This document shows, one piece after another, positions 1 to 13,013 of a stretch of DNA of 64,000 bases; position 1 is the stretch's first letter, and each line of letters opens with the position of its first letter. The notes under the pieces are model-generated. The model made no database searches, had not been told where the DNA came from, and saw only the letters and a program-made list of their open reading frames with translations. The DNA lies in the NCBI GenBank assembly GCA_011033025.1, contig WFMF01000137.1, positions 124,001 through 188,000 of the forward strand. The letters run 5' to 3'. A program made the translations under genes and the position numbers. Origin of the DNA: Beroe forskalii. Its lineage: Eukaryota; Ctenophora; Nuda; Beroida; Beroidae.

Positions 1-58
1 CTTGTCTGACGTCGTCAGACCCATTATTTTAAATGGGGGTCAGGCAACGCCTGACAAG
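1..58. mobile_element. Short hairpin element, copy 1
   Basis: The ends are inverted copies: CTTGTCTGACG at the left and CCTGACAAG at the right, with GGGGTCAGGCAACG before the right end. The same termini recur at 50478-50558, 50973-51064, 51165-51256 and 55687-55723, so this is one member of a family of tiny fold-back elements. The window starts at its first base, so its left target duplication cannot be seen. No coding capacity. Confidence 0.6.
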
Positions 59-60
59 AA

Positions 61-1035
61 GTACCCAGGCGCGGCATTATACGCCGCACATGAAAGTTTG
101 AGACAACAAGTCGACGCGGACGGACGTTGCCCCGTCTACCTTAGTGGTAGAAATTAAGAAGTGTATTTATTAAGGACGTACTAATTAAGAAGTGTACTAA
201 TTAAGGCAGTAAAATTTCTCCAAAAATCAGGCAAATCTAGGACTAAATTTCACGTCGTTTCACCAATTTTCAGCCAAAAAATACCGATATGAAAACAAAG
301 GAGAGGGCAGATTTTTTTCCATTGAATTCAATCTATTTGGAATCTATGAAATAGACAAAAGTAAAACTAGGCGTTCTAGAGAAACAGATTAGCCAACGGG
401 TCAATGAAGACGAAGAAGCTGAAGAAATGCCTATAATTTTTATCGAGTGATAATTGTTTATCATATCAAATTTGATTTTGTCTGCACTGATGCTTTTCAT
501 GAAAAAATTCTGAACCTGTATTGAGAGAAAATAGAATGCTTAATATTGCAGTGAAAGAAAGGATAGTTATAATAGGTATAAATGTATAAATGTATAAATC
601 TTAACTTTAACAAAATTTTCTAAAATTTTGGTATTGTACAAATTACGGTAGTTAGAAATTAAGATTTGTAGAATTTAAGGAGTGTACTATTTAAGGTAGT
701 AAAATCGCTTACTGCCTTAAATAGTACACTTCTTAATTTCTACCACTAAGGTATTTCTTGACTGACCGGGCGAGGTTGCAAAGTGACGTCCAAATGTGGA
801 ACGTTGCGCCGCGCGCGAGGGTAGTAACATCCTACGAGACAACACGGAGTTGGATGCTTGAGACACAACGACGAACGTTCGATCAGCTTTGAAACGCGGC
901 GAAATACGCCGCGCCTGGGTACATCTTTCGAGCGCGTCAATTTGCTTTATTATTATCGACGGCGTATTTAAGCAAATTTGCGGCTACGAAGTACCCAGGC
1001 GCGGCGTAATACGCCGCTCATGAAAGTTCGAGACA
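61..1035. repeat. GTACCCAGGCGCGGC repeat units, direct and inverted
   Basis: A unit containing GTACCCAGGCGCGGC, then a palindromic GCGGC..ACGCCGC core and CATGAAAG, occurs at 61-110 and 987-1035. It appears inverted at about 897-927 and again near 56520 at the left edge of the D block. The TIR element at 139-751 lies between the copies. No gene was recognised in this stretch. Confidence 0.45.
139..751. mobile_element. Non-autonomous TIR element, CCTTAGTGG family, copy 1
   Basis: It begins CCTTAGTGGTAGAAATTAAG and ends with the inverse, CTTAATTTCTACCACTAAGG. It is flanked by TA dinucleotides at 137-138 and 752-753, as expected for a TA target duplication (Tc1/mariner-like). The right end is a double hairpin in which GTGTACTATTTAAGG faces CCTTAAATAGTACAC. 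No transposase frame is visible. A longer copy lies in the opposite orientation at 54534-55320, and a relative is at 39989-40860. Confidence 0.75.
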
Positions 1036-2289
1036 ACATTGATTTTGAGGCTTGCGACAGTTCAGATCGTTCGATTAACCGAAGGCCCGATTAAAAGATA
1101 CACAAACATTAAAAGACGCTGTTATAAATTGAAAGATAATACTTCACTAATTTTTCAAAATGAAATCAGTACTTCAAATTAATAATTACTCAAGTACAAT
1201 ATGAATATATTCAGAGCATCGAGTCCGTTCTTTCCTCGTATCATTGACAGGATCAAGAGAAAAAGAGTTGATTTCAGAATTCCATGGGGCTGCAACTACG
1301 TCCCGCGCTTCTAATCCCGATGATTTATCCTTTTGTTGGCTGTGATCATTTAGGACCCTCCGTTGTGTAGCTTTGTCCACGGAACATGATTTGAAAGGAA
1401 TTGGTTTCAGGTCTCCGAGAAGAAATGGGTTTCATTCAACATGTTATTGGACTCAGTTCATATACTTAAATGTGTCATCACCAAGGGTAGGACAGTAATG
1501 CAGATAATATTTAATCATGACATTTAATCAAGTGGTGTTGAAAAAAACAAGTTAAACTTACTTGTCTGAAAATCTACCCGCGAGTGTCGGTATCCGATCG
1601 GCGTTTCTGGAATAGATTCATCAAGTTAATAGCGGGAACAGGGAGGGGCTTCTACACAAAATAGAGGAAAATTGAAGTCTCATATGAATAAAATATTCAT
1701 CACTAGGATTATGTGCCCAATGCTAAAATCATAGAAATCCCTTTCATTTCCCAGCCGCACCAACGCCCATCAATATGCACCAATTTGTAGCAAATTCAGG
1801 GGGGGGTGACATGAGTAATTTTGAATAATTTTGAATATGAGTAATCAAGGCATTTTAAAGGGGGACTCAAAAATCATCATAATGAATATGAGTAATTTGT
1901 GTCGAAAATCAAAATTTACTCAAAATCATCAACATGAATAAGAAAATTCCACAAAATTTGCAAAATTTACTCAAAATTACTCGCCTATCGAAAATTTGAA
2001 TTGTGGCCCCACGAAACCCGTGACTGCGCACTATTCACGTAAGATTTGCAGGGCGCAAGTCATGCGACCAAACTTTACCGCATTTGATCGATAGCAGGAC
2101 ACTCGTAGTTCCAACACATGAATGCAATGCTGTTATACGTTATTGTATGTAAGTATGTAGACAAATAGTGACACACTTTACACGAGTGCAACATGTAGAT
2201 CGTAGCTTGACGGGGGGGGGGAGTTAAGTTTTTAACTCCAGTTTCACACCTAAATCTACCTTCCAAATAGACACTGAAATTAGTGAGTA

Positions 2290-3480
2290 GACACCAATTA
2301 AGTGTGGAACTTTGACTTGAGTAAAATGCGGATAGTTGTCAAGTGTGGACTGTACAGTCCACACTTGACACTGGTCAACTATCCGCATTTTACTCAAGTC
2401 AAAGTTCCATATTTGATCCGACTTGATACCAGTCTTCGTTCCACAGTTGCCACCAGTTTACTTTCTACACTCCAGACCAGTCAACGTTTCAAACTTAACT
2501 CCAGTCTACGTAAAAAACTTTTTACTCGAGTATGAGTTCCATACTTAACTCCAGGCTGCGTTCACACTTGACTTCAGCCCACGTTCCAACATGACGCCAT
2601 TGTACGTTTCACAATTGACACTGCTCAATTTTACGTTTCACACTTGACACCGGTCTATGTTCCAAACTTTACTCCAAAGTGGAACGTATAATTGAAGTGA
2701 AGTGTGGATCGTAGATTGGTTTCAAGCGTCGAGCGTAGGTGTCAAGAATGAGACCGTAGAATGGTCTCAAGATGGGACGTAGACTGAAGTTCAGTGTGGA
2801 ACGTAAACTGGAGTTAAGTTTTTAACGGAGAGTTAAGACTGGTGCCAGCTATGGATCGTAAACCGTGTAAAAAGTACAACTATACCGGAGGTTCGTGTCA
2901 AGTTAGAACGTCCAATTGTGTGTAGTGTGGATCGTAGACTGGAGAAGTGTTGAAACTGCCACCGAGACTGATATGATGTGAAGTGTGGATTAATGGATTA
3001 TACTGCGGATTTCACACCTCAAGGCTCAATCTATGTTGCAACTAGACTCCAGTCTAAACTCTACAGTCCACACTTCACACCAATCTACGATCCACACTTC
3101 ACTCTAGTAAACGTTCCACACTTTACTCGAGTCTACGTTCCACACTTCTATACTAGAGTCTACGTTCCACACTTAACTCCAGCTGCTGCGTTCACACTTG
3201 AATTCATCTTCTTCACAACTTGACACCATTCTACGTGCAGTACAAATTGACAACAGTGTACGTTCCACACTTAACTCAATTTCACGTTTCACCGATCTAC
3301 TATGTTTCACACTTAATTCCAGTCTATTAAGTTGGAACTTAGACAGAAACGCAGACGGGAGTTGATTTTTTTAAAACTTTGTGAAGTGGGTAACTTTGAG
3401 TAATAAGACTGCTTTGAAGCGTAAAACGTGGACTGGAGTAAAATGTAAAACGCCATCGAATAGTGTCAAGCTCAAGTGAG
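2290..3480. repeat. Degenerate repeats of about 24 bp in both orientations
   Basis: Units built on TTCCACACTTGACTCCAGTC and its complement recur irregularly. They run mainly in one direction at 2340-2680 and 3000-3330 and mainly in the other at 2680-2960. Reading frames through them are by-products. The block lies inside the 4.4 kb TIR element. Confidence 0.6.
2305..2409. repeat. 105-bp near-perfect palindrome
   Basis: Arms of about 34 bp begin TGGAACTTTGACTTGAGTAA and end TTACTCAAGTCAAAGTTCCA. They enclose a second inverted repeat around GTGGACTGTACAGTCCAC centred near 2353. Only a few bases near the middle are unpaired. It lies at the start of the degenerate repeat block. Confidence 0.8.
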
Positions 3481-4823
3481 GGTGAGTAAAATTGATCCCG
3501 TGGCTGCTTGGGATTAGGAATATCTTGAGCTCATTAAGAATGGTCGGGGTTTGAACTCAGATTTTTCGACCATTTCACTAATTCAAACTGTTAGAGCAGA
3601 CAGTGTCAAGGAAAATTGTGCCACGCCCACGTCATGTGAAATGAAACTGATGCCATTCATAAGAGACTCAGACAGTAATGTGCCAGTGTAACATATTAGT
3701 TGATGTAGACTGCTGTCAGTGAACAAGAACTGGGGCCAGAGTTATTAAGAGTTTCGTACGGACTAGTTTCAAAACAACCCTCTACATATACATCTCGCCC
3801 TCATATTATGATGAGGTAATGAGGGTGAACCGGAGTCAGCGCTAGGCTGGATTGAATTCTGTGTTAATAACTAAATGTTGTTAGAGAAAATAGGGGTCGT
3901 CGAACAAAGTTACTGTAAGACAAGTTTCAACATTAACTGCTATAAAAATTATCTACAGTACTCAAGTCGGCGTATCATGAATTGGCGGATAAAGGTGGAA
4001 ATTTCATTGCGTGGCGAAAAGCAAAATGTGATGAGTCTTTTATGCTTGAATTGTGGTGACCGCGGGCCGGGAGCGGAGCTCCAGCGGGCGACTGAGGCAG
4101 AAACCACTCAGAGAGCTAGTATTTGTTTTGGACTAAAGAGACTAAAAAGAAAATGAGGGTCAGAGTGAGCTTCTAACAGGAGTCAGAGGAATGAAGAGGC
4201 CGTTGGCGAGACAATATGAACTCAAAAATACGAATGTACGACTTATCGTCACGGTAACACATATAATGAGGTATAGTAGTCTCACGACAGATTTAGACCG
4301 ATTTAAAGGGTAGTACTATATGCGTAGAGTCGTGTTACCACACGCGCTTTATATCATGTGTTTGTTATGACACACTGTAATTTAATACCAATTTAAATAC
4401 AAATCTATGCGACCTTTGCTTTTTGCGTTACAAAATGCATATCTCCGAGGTTTTTGAGCAAACTTGATGAAACTTTCATGATATCTAGAGCTTCATAAAA
4501 GCAATATCTCATTGAAGTTTAGATTCATTTTTGAGCTCCAGAAGCGGAGTTATGACCGAAAAGCCAGTTATTAAGCGATAACTTTTAAACATAAAACCGG
4601 TTTATTTGCAATATCTCAACTTCTGAGGGTCAAAAATGTTAGCTACTCCAGGATTATATTGGTCATATGTTGCCCGTAATATCCTGAAAATTTGATCAAA
4701 ATTGCTCAAAAAACGGCTGAGTTATGCGCTTTTTGTTGTAAACAAGCATTTTGCTTATTACCATATGGGTAATGTGCTTGTTGTGTACAGGGTGTGTCTT
4801 TTATACACCGTTCGACTACTATA

Positions 4824-5009
4824 GTACTTTAGAGGCTCAAACTCACCGCAGGAATATGATTTAGAGCACTCGGCTCAGCTTCGCTTCGCCTCGCACTCTA
4901 AATCATTTAAATGTCTCCAGCTGCGCTGTCGACATTTAAATATTATATAGAGCCCTGCTCTCGCAGGGCTCTATATTGTCTGCGTGTTCGTCTTACGCCT
5001 CTAAAGTAC
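4824..5009. repeat. Four-stem hairpin cluster (cloverleaf-like)
   Basis: An outer 13-bp stem (GTACTTTAGAGGC at 4824-4836 with its inverse at 4997-5009) encloses three consecutive perfect hairpins. These are ATGATTTAGAG (4856-4866 with 4896-4906), ATTTAAATGTC (4905-4915 with 4931-4941) and TATAGAGCCCTGC (4946-4958 with 4963-4975, 4-base loop). Such a fold-back module could be a MITE or a structural part of the enclosing element. Confidence 0.75.
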
Positions 5010-7990
5010 ATAAATAAATCAATTGGACAATGGACATCCTGACCGGTTCTTATCAAATTTATTCAATTATGATTATTCCTTGTTATCTTTAAATTTTGTC
5101 GTTTCAAAGAAAAGTTGTTCAATTGAAATAGTGAAATTAGGGAGAGCCTTTATCAGTTATTACAGTAGGAGCTTTTTTATAAAGCTAATTTCGTGATAAT
5201 TGAATGCTGGATAAATCACCAACTCGGCCACCGTAAGAGATTTACCAATATATACGCAATATATAACACTCGGGAATCTAAGAGCTATGAAATTTTTTGC
5301 CGTCGACTTGAAGCAGAACGAAACGTTGCTATGCGCGCGCTGAGAATGCGCACAATCTGCAGATCCGCGGATGGTAACAAGTTCGAAATATGATGGTGCA
5401 GCTGTACTGTTTACTGTCTTGTGGAGTCTAAATACATTTCAAACTTTGATAATCAGTAAATATTATCAAGCATCAAACACAAGTACGGGATATCAGAATT
5501 TGGCAGGAAGAAATGAATACTAAAACCAAAAAGTGGGTGCATGAATCGTCGAATGTTAATAAACAGGATAAAGAGGAAAAATGTTAAATCTAGAAATCAT
5601 TGGACTGGTCAATGGACAATGGTCTACCTCAATGGAGATTTACGAAGAAGCTCAACAGAGACACAATGCTCATAGCAATTAGCAATAGCAATGCTTACTA
5701 AAATCAAAAAACAGGAAAGAAATCACACCTACAGAGAAACAGTATGTCAGAGTTCCGTAGGAAAGCGATTGTAATTGGATCAAGGTAAAATAGGAGGATT
5801 TCGGGCAAAGAGCTACAAAAAAGAATAGATGCAATCATTTCCATGAATAAAGTAAAAATTACTGAATCATCAAAGCATCAATCAGAGAATCATTAGTTGG
5901 TACATACGTTGTACACAGCTTCACACTACGCAGATTCAATTTCTTGTCCCAAGTTAACCTAATCAGTGCATGTTACCCAATGTAGATGGAATATCCAGAT
6001 GAAGGTAATGTTATCCAAACAAATTAACGAAGCCACACAATGTTTCCGGTACAAGGACAGAAGGAAAGAAAGGATCAAGAAAATTCAATTTTTGAATATG
6101 AGTATGTGGTTTAATTTTACTCATTATTCATCAAAAATATTTTTGAATATGAGTAATTCGCGATATTTTTTGGGGGACTCAAAATTACTTATGTCACCCC
6201 CCCCCCCAAATTCAACTAAAAGGCTCACCTCTGCCGAGAGCCAGCAAATCAGACAATCTGCTGATGGTCTCCTGTAAAGATAACGGCGTTAGGATAAGCA
6301 AATAAATCAATGATGGCAGGGGGAGGAATATCTCATAAGATCAGAACCACTTCATCAATAAAATCAGCTGGAGGGCAAGCGGAACTTTCTCATCATGTCT
6401 TTGACACGGACAATGGTCTGATATTGGTGTTTGGAAGGGAGGCTTACCAATTTAGTAGAGGAAGAAGACGGTCTTGCTCTGGTCACAGCTACGTCTGAAA
6501 TACGTAACAATTGAGGAAAATGTGGGGGTAACCAAGCAGGTTTAATTACAAGAAATCAACAGAGTCATTCTTTTGAAGTGTCTTCATGCAGTCTGATGGT
6601 AGTGCATGTATTATAATCATTCGATGTCCGACCAAGAAACCAGTTGATTTAAATCATCATTTTATCTAGCTTAGTAAAACACAAACCTGATCAATATGAC
6701 GAGGCTATCAACTAAAGCCATGAACGCAACGTGTCCCATCCGAAACTGAGGATTAGGTTTAATTAGAAGATTTGAAATCAGGAATATCAGAAATAAGTGT
6801 CAATCAAGATTGTCTCATATATGGTTAAGTATCATCACTTAAAGTATGTGCCCAATGCTATAATCATAGAAAAGAGTTTCTTTGAGAGATTTGTCTTCAG
6901 ATGAGTTGAAACCTCTCAGTGATAAGATGAGCATCAGCTGAGTGTAAACATCGAGTTAGGATGAGTCACCAAGCGGCTTCCAGTTCTAACGAATGAAACT
7001 GAAACATATAACGAGTTAATTTAATGGACATCATCATCAGGCGAAGATTACATAAATTTCCTTGATCTCGTCATACTAATGGTTTATCTTCATGCAGTCT
7101 GATGGTAGTGCATGTATTATAATCATTTGAGAGTACGAAGGAGACAGCTGGCAGAGAACTTTTTTACGAACCGGTCTACAGGAGCGAGATATGAATCTGT
7201 TGAAGCAGACTTTCAACAAGCGAGTGTGTGTGGCTGTCTTCCACTTGAGAAGTATCCAGCCATCGTGGAGCCACTCAGCAACCCTCATCTCAACGTCACC
7301 TTTCTTGGAGGTTGACATGAATATGACCGTGTTTGTATGAAAACACACAGGGGGAGGGGGAAGAGTTGGTATCAGAAAAGCTGACAAGGAATCACCAGGA
7401 TACAGAGAGGAGACAGAAGGTTCGTTCCAAATTAATGGATCTGCCTACCACTCTACTAAGACTGTCAGTACGTGTCATCACATGATCCAATCATTTCAAA
7501 TTCAGCTAACGAAATGGTCGTAAAAATTACCTTTCTGAAGTGCGGAGTGATGAACATCGGGCCTTCTGAATCTCACTGAGTAGAGCTGAAACAGTACTTT
7601 ATGTTATTCAAAATTTTATTTAACACCAGCAAGAAACGTTGAGAAAACAACTTCCAATTCTACGATGTTCCTCGAGACAGGTATTGGAAAAGTTGAATGA
7701 ACTATTCCAATGTTTTAGTGAGAAATGTTTATTTAGTCAACTTTAACAGGAACGCGTCAAGTTGACGAGCTCCTCTCTTGCTGACACGCATAACCAGAGC
7801 TATCCGTGAGAAAATTAAGACAAGGCGGAAGTAAGAATACATCGGTGAAAATATGATAAGGTAAAAAGCAAATGATGCTTGACTTACCTGAAAGATACTA
7901 AGCTCGTCAGGTACTGTCAGGTGGAAGTTTTCTTTAAACTTTACAACACCACTTCATACGCCCTTCATACCAGTAGATAAATCTGAAAAA

Positions 7991-8975
7991 CATAATAATA
8001 ATAATAATATCAATTTTTTACAGCACTCATTCTAAAAATATCCTTTCTTCCCATATAAAAAGAGGCAAATTCCATGTGCTGAGGGCAGACATCAAGTCAA
8101 TTATGAAAACTGTTAATAGAGTCACCCACTAAGGACTAATAATAGTTATATGGTTAATTATATTGGAAACAAATTTAAATAAATGAGTAAATGTAACTGA
8201 AAGTGTACTCTTTAAAACTAGTACATACCATTTAAATTAAGATGTATACTTTAAATTAAGATGTATTTAAGCAAATAAAAGTTTACAAAAATTTATTTTT
8301 ACATTGCCGAGGTCAGGCTGCATAACTTGCCCAAGTAAAATAAATTGAATAAATTTAAAAAGTTTCTGAATAACAGTTGGTAAATGAACATTTAAAAATA
8401 ACATAACACTGTTGTCAACATAACACTGTTATCATAAAAAGTCATGAACAAACTATGCAGAAAATGCAGGAATAAATTTACAGCATCCAGGGATGGCCAA
8501 TGGTTCCAAGAATATTGTTTGAGAGAAATCAACAAAAATTATGTGTTATTATAACACAAAACACATAGTTAATTGCCATACCAAAGTTACAAGGAAAACT
8601 TATCCTGAGGTGAATCACCTTGGCTTATACAAGTGATCAAATGCATTATTCACTGCATAATTTGGATCATCGACTATTGAATCTAACAATAGTGCCTTAT
8701 ACAGTTTCCCAAAGATTTTTGGATCACTTTTATTCCTGAGGTCTAATGGGAGGATATTCCAAGCTTTTGCTCCTAGATAGTAAAAGTTTTTTAGGTTAGC
8801 AGATTTGGGTGTGTAGAGGTTACAGTTTTCACCATCTCTACTACCTCCAGAGATGAACTTGAACTTATTCATAAAGTTGGAAGGACTGAGATCATTTATG
8901 ATTTTAAACATGTAACAAGATAAATGTACTTGTCGCCTAAGATGAAGGGGCAACCACTTGCATATTAACCACTTG
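7991..8975 (-). mobile_element. 5'-truncated non-LTR retrotransposon (LINE) tail
   Basis: The minus-strand frame at 8615-8953 encodes about 113 residues resembling the C-terminal tail of LINE reverse-transcriptase polyproteins (CR1/L2-like). It reads LRRQVHLSCYMFKIIN, then YYLGAKAWNILPLDLRN, a layout common after the polymerase domain. A 3' untranslated part follows to about 7991 and ends, on the minus strand, in an (ATT)n tail. The D block lacks the insert at the matching point. The last 250 bases or so match the insert at 23437-23691. There is no endonuclease or RT core, so it cannot move by itself. Confidence 0.75.
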
Positions 8976-9886
8976 CATATTAACCATCAGCCAGATATGG
9001 GAATGATGTATGTTTTGAAAAACGGTTGATATCAGCGATCTTGGTGATGAGTGTGTCGTCATACAAGCAGTCAAGAGTAGCAAGGTTCATCATTTCAACC
9101 GGTTTCAACTGAATAAACCCAGGACCCTTCACAAAACATACCTGAGTTAAGAACAGTTCAGGAATCAGGGTGGATGCCAGCCCGAGGCAGCAGCAGGATA
9201 GGCGCTTCATCCGGACTCGTTCTCTGTAAATATTATTATGTTCGGGGATGTACAATTAAGGTAGGGTAGAATTTGGCGCACATCCAAGTATGAAATGTCA
9301 GATAGAAGTAGTCTCATGCAAGAAAGTTGGAAGGTGAAAGGGTTTCAAAGAACTTGAAACCCCTTCGAATCCAAAGAATCTCTCAAACAAATGCCTTCAA
9401 AATCATCATTCAAACATAAGCTAACATAAGGAGAACATTAACTGAGTAACTTACGCATTTATGCTGAAACAGTCTGGATTCTAGAAGTCTTCAACGAATC
9501 GCAACGATCCCTCTAATAATCACACATTTTAAAACATTTGCTATCCAGATACAAAGCTTACACAATTGAGGGTTTTTTGGTTCATCAGATCTTGGTGATA
9601 AGGATACAATCATTGTAATCAGGAGTGCAAGTGACATCATGAACTATTTGTAAAAGAAACCAAAGGAGTTAGGTCTAATATCTACCTCAAACTCCGCTAT
9701 CCGTCCACTGATCCTCCCAACAGTCTGCATTGGAGGTGACGGCCTGCAAGGTGCAGAAGTCTAGTTAATTTGGCGCTTGTATTTATCGGCTTGATAAGGG
9801 AATATTGAAGTTCATGTCAGATGTATCTACCATGTATATAATCATAGGATTCATATGTCCCTATGTTTTGTCATCATGTGTGATAA

Positions 9887-10335
9887 GGGATCGTTCACAT
9901 ATTACGTAATCAATTTTTGGCCATTTTCAACCCCCCTCGTAATCAAACGTAATCAAAGTTCAACCCCCCCCCCCTCTCTCTCTTGAGGAGAATATTACGT
10001 AATCATGGCTAAACCCCCCCACCCCCACCTTTTTGAGTAGAAAATGAAGAAAATGGACAGTATATATACTTTAAAATTGATTATGTTTCAACTTTGGAAA
10101 TATTTATGAAAATATTGAGGTAAAAATTTTGCTAAAAAATGGTGCTTATGAGTCGGTTTTTTGAAAATTTTGCAAAAAAAACCCGAGGATTTGTGGCAAA
10201 AAATTTCAGAAATTGTGTCAAAAATTGGATATTTTGATTACGTAATCAACCACCAAACCCCCTCCCCGTAATCAAACTTAATCATTTGAAAACACCCCCT
10301 CCCCCTAGGTGATTACTTAATATGTGAACGATCCC
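9887..10335. mobile_element. MITE with TAA target duplication (PIF/Harbinger-like)
   Basis: It begins GGGATCGTTCACATATTACG and ends with the near inverse, TTAATATGTGAACGATCCC. TAA flanks it at 9884-9886 and 10336-10338. A 3-bp TAA/TTA duplication is typical of PIF/Harbinger elements. The interior is low-complexity with C-rich runs and has no transposase. Confidence 0.7.
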
Positions 10336-12329
10336 TAAAGGGAAATCATCCAGGAAATTTCGTTTCGTGTGCTGTACCTGTAAATCACGTCTTTCAGCTC
10401 GAGGATCAGTTCTAGAACAGACGATAGTTGTCTTCAGCTGATACTGCTGCTTTTGAAAATTGAGGACGTTAAAATACAATTTACAAAGTCTTGTGCACCG
10501 TAAATGTTGCAAAATTGTTGATCAGAAAAGTAGGAAATCAATCATGAATATCAGTCCCGTCTTGAAACCATCATGTAACATAAGTTGCAGAAAATAGTAA
10601 TTATTTAAATTAACATCATACCTTTTGATATATCATTGTAGTTACTTTGCCACTATTCCACTCCATTCACCTGAAAGGAAGTTTGTTGGAAACTACGGCT
10701 TTGAGATTTCACCAATTAGTCGAGTGGCGATATTAGTTGTCAGAGGGAGCGTTAACGATTCTTTCAATCATAATATTCTGAGACTCTAGTCAAATCATCA
10801 TCAACTTGGCAGAAAACTAAAGATATTTGAGTTATCAAATGATGGCTCATACCTACGGAGTGTCATTCCAAATCAGCAAAATTCTCACAGCCCCAGACTC
10901 CGTCTCTGAAAAAGGAATTCAGTTAGATAAATCAACCATTCGCAGTTAGTTTCCTCAAAACAACTTTATCAGCTTAGCATGATGTCGAATCACGTATTAA
11001 TTCTGAGACTCTAGTCAAATATCATCATTCAAACGTTAGCATTCTGTCACTGGAGCTTCATTTCGAGACACCGTCTTGTGTTTTCAGAGGGGAAGAGTTG
11101 GCTGAATTCATGGTTCTCAGGCGACAAAATCTGCAAATGAAATGGAATGAGATCGCGAATAATTAATTTCATGAAACTAGAGTAGACATAATTTAACATC
11201 AGGTTTTTCTTTCTACATCGAATATTCGGTAGTCTAACGTGTATAAACATCATTTGAAAGAGTAAGGGAAGCGTAATTTAAAAAGTAAAGTTCACCTTTT
11301 GACGAAATCTGATGTTGACTTGATGGCCATACCACATATCTGGGAATATAGTTAGGTCGAAACTACACGAATTAACAAGCGATGGCAATGAAAATGATGA
11401 GTCCGGTCTAGAAGCACACAAAGATTTGAGCGTTACCAGTAACGCGTGAGCCGCGCGGCTCAAAAATTTGCTACGATGAATGCTGTCAGGGAGACATATC
11501 ACGAAAGAAAAATGTTTCCGCGCCCGCGGTAAAGTCATGTGTAAATGTGTGACCGGCTCACGATTCTCATTCCCAAACAATGATAAAGTTATCAGTTCAA
11601 TTTCTGTAGGAGGGTTCTAATTGAGCAGCAACCGAGATAATTCAATATGTTAACAAAAATCATAGTGTATAGTAAATGAATCTGAAACAATTATTCACGC
11701 TGCAAGAGCAGCCATGTACAAATGATTATCTAAAAAGAACATGACATCGCAATCCGAAGTCCAACACAGAATTCCCTTCCAAAATTTACAGAGGGGTTTA
11801 TAGTCTGATATGAACTTACAACCATGATAGCTGCCGAACTTAGAAATTCCTTATACCCCCTATACCTAGTCGCTAAAAAGAAAGCAGTAAAACAGGGTAA
11901 ATCTGAAACTTTCCCGCTTTTGGATTTAGCCGCGGCCGTCATGTTTCTAAAATCAATTCAATATGGATTCTTTGAAAATCATCGCAAAAGTCAATAAGCG
12001 GGGTGCCACAGCAAAATCAGGGCAGTCCGGCAGCTATACTGACAAGCCAATAGCAACTTCATCTGTCGACTGTCATACGTGCGGCTTAAAATATCAATTA
12101 ATATAAATTGTAACAATTAACTTGACAATCAGCTTTCCTGGCAGTATACGATATAAATAAACATTTAAAAATACCTTTGTCCATGTTTAATTTAGATTAA
12201 ATAAATTGGTATAAATTTAATAGTTTAAGTTTGATATGAAAATAATACGCATGAAAAAGGTATCTGGTCAAACTACTCCCACACAATTTCTATGCATTAA
12301 ACTATGGAAAGTATCGATAGTCTAGCAAA
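10336..12329. other. About 2 kb with no recognised gene
   Basis: Apart from one candidate 53-bp minus-strand exon at 10853-10905, flanked by TTTTTCAG and GTATGAG, nothing is recognised. The longest frame, minus 11278-11580, resembles no family I know and shows no matching splice partners. Confidence 0.4.
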
Positions 12330-13013
12330 TGTACAGACATCGTTCAAAAAGAAAAGTGATTTTGCGAATTTCAGCTGAAACTACTGTAAAATTGCAATCG
12401 TTCAAATGCTCATAACTTTTGATAGGATTGGCCAATTCCAAAAAATCAAAAAGCATTATAACCGAGAAAGTCTGACTTTTCATGTGATATGGATTATTTT
12501 ACACCGGTCAAAAACATAAAAAAGTATTCAAGCGTCAAAGTTGGGTAAGTGTTTTTGAAATGCAAGATTTATGAAGGAGTAAGGTATTTTACAGGTAATT
12601 CCATTTTTGTCAAAAATTTCTGAAAAATTTCTGAAGTTGCAGGACTGCGAATTTTTTATTTCTCAAGCAATTCCCATGAGATTGTGGCAGCATCAAGCCA
12701 CATCTATGAGCTTCCAAATGCATTTTGAATTACTGAAAAATATTGAAAATTGAAGAAGATATCGCATTTTTTACAACTCAACCTGGAAATTTCAAGTATC
12801 CACCTTAAAATGGACCTAACTCGCTTATATCAAGGCAAATTTAAGAAAATTTGTCACTCTTATACAGAGCAATGATCAGTCTAATGATATCAGAAAAAAT
12901 CAAGGTGCTGCTATTTTTCAGTTCCACACAGTGATCGCTCAAAGTTGAAATTTACTGCGGTAAAAAGAGCCAAAAAAGCGAAATCACTTTTCTTTTTGAA
13001 CAGTGACTGTACA
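12330..13013. mobile_element. MITE-like element with ends of about 35 bp
   Basis: The left end TGTACAG, then GTTCAAAAAGAAAAGTGATT, is mirrored at 12981-13013 by AATCACTTTTCTTTTTGAAC, then CTGTACA. About 680 bp lie between the outer bases. The interior is AT-rich and non-coding. No clear target duplication was identified. Confidence 0.6.

Larger units (their letters stand above)
1799..6206. mobile_element. 4.4 kb TIR element with an empty site in the D block
   Basis: The left end reads GGGGTGACATGAGTAATTTT and the right end is its inverse, AAAATTACTTATGTCACCCC, each capped by a G or C run. It is flanked by CAAATTCA at 1791-1798 and 6207-6214. The duplicate block D has a single CAAATTCA at 57387-57394 with matching flanks and no insert. 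The 8-bp duplication is typical of hAT-type elements, but no transposase was found. The interior holds a large palindrome, degenerate repeats and a four-stem hairpin cluster. Open frames inside, such as 3875-4156 on the plus strand, match nothing recognised. Confidence 0.75.
1186..10905 (-). pseudogene. Decayed multi-exon gene, copy C (product not recognised)
   Basis: Short exon-like pieces lie on the minus strand, each also present in the D block. With splice signals they are: 10853-10905, 9686-9743, 9142-9223 (reads VRMKRLSCCCLGLAS), a piece ending at 9108 (reads KPVEMMNLATLDCLYDD), about 6838-6993, 6229-6271 (ETISRLSDLLALGR), 1562-1606 (RIPTLAGRFSD) and a possible last piece at 1186-1380. 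The piece near 6.9 kb is frameshifted relative to D. Its donor has changed (ACTTTAAGT here, ACTGTAAGT in D). A LINE tail and a 4.4 kb element sit between the pieces. The mixed states suggest a dead copy. The protein family was not recognised and the exon chain is an inference. Confidence 0.4.
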
